DNA of 64,000 bases from Asterias rubens (taxonomy: Eukaryota > Echinodermata > Asteroidea > Forcipulatida > Asteriidae), in NCBI RefSeq assembly GCF_902459465.1, contig NC_047081.1:8833883-8897882 (forward strand), in the 5' to 3' direction. Below, one piece after another: positions 63,961-64,000 of the stretch. The notes below the pieces were generated by a model. It was not told where the DNA came from. It saw only the letters and a program-made list of their open reading frames with translations, and did not search any database. A program made the translations under genes and the position numbers. The first letter of the stretch is position 1. Each line of letters starts with the position of its first letter.

Positions 63961-64000
63961 GAGAAAACACCACAACAGAATACAAATACAAGATGTACTG

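Overview
The window is animal nuclear DNA: AT-rich, intron-dense, with GT-AG introns, no bacterial gene organisation, and roughly half of its length in interspersed repeats. The repeats (tRNA-derived SINEs, TTAA-flanked MITEs, LINE 3' tails and hairpins of the sea-urchin histone-mRNA type) together with the proteins suggest a marine deuterostome, most likely an echinoderm such as a sea star. That placement is inference from repeat style and protein similarity, not from a database search.

Five protein-coding genes can be supported. (1) A PDZ-domain protein on the minus strand has its first exon at 27946-28104 and a second exon at 13013-13079, and it leaves the window on the left; its roughly 15-kb intron and following intron hold most of the first 28 kb. 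(2) A complete Werner-type RecQ helicase (WRN) lies on the plus strand. Its 28 coding exons from 29003 to 49818 keep phase throughout and give a 1146-residue protein with helicase core, zinc-binding/RQC region, HRDC domain and basic C-terminus, but no exonuclease domain. (3) A small SRPBCC/START-like protein with an N-terminal hydrophobic segment lies on the minus strand (coding 53344-55326). (4) A complete TMA16 ribosome-biogenesis factor lies on the plus strand (56876-59715). (5) The last exon of a cGMP-dependent protein kinase lies on the minus strand (63254-63349).

Layout: 1-28104 PDZ gene, mainly intron, with a 141-bp tandem array, a CCAAT-rich higher-order array, many MITEs and SINEs; 28105-28340 a divergent promoter shared by the PDZ gene and WRN; 28341-50480 the WRN transcription unit; 50480-53340 the convergent gap between WRN and the SRPBCC gene; 56437-56724 a second divergent promoter shared by the SRPBCC gene and TMA16; 59716-63253 the convergent gap between TMA16 and the kinase. 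The two divergent promoters share two sequence motifs.

The most unusual signals are: three independent local duplications of WRN exon-end/5' splice-site sequence; repeats carrying a histone-mRNA-type 3' stem-loop with a compensatory base-pair change between copies, preceded by a hammerhead-like motif; several nested insertions for which an empty paralogous site lies in the same window; and a SINE that starts about five bases after a WRN exon.
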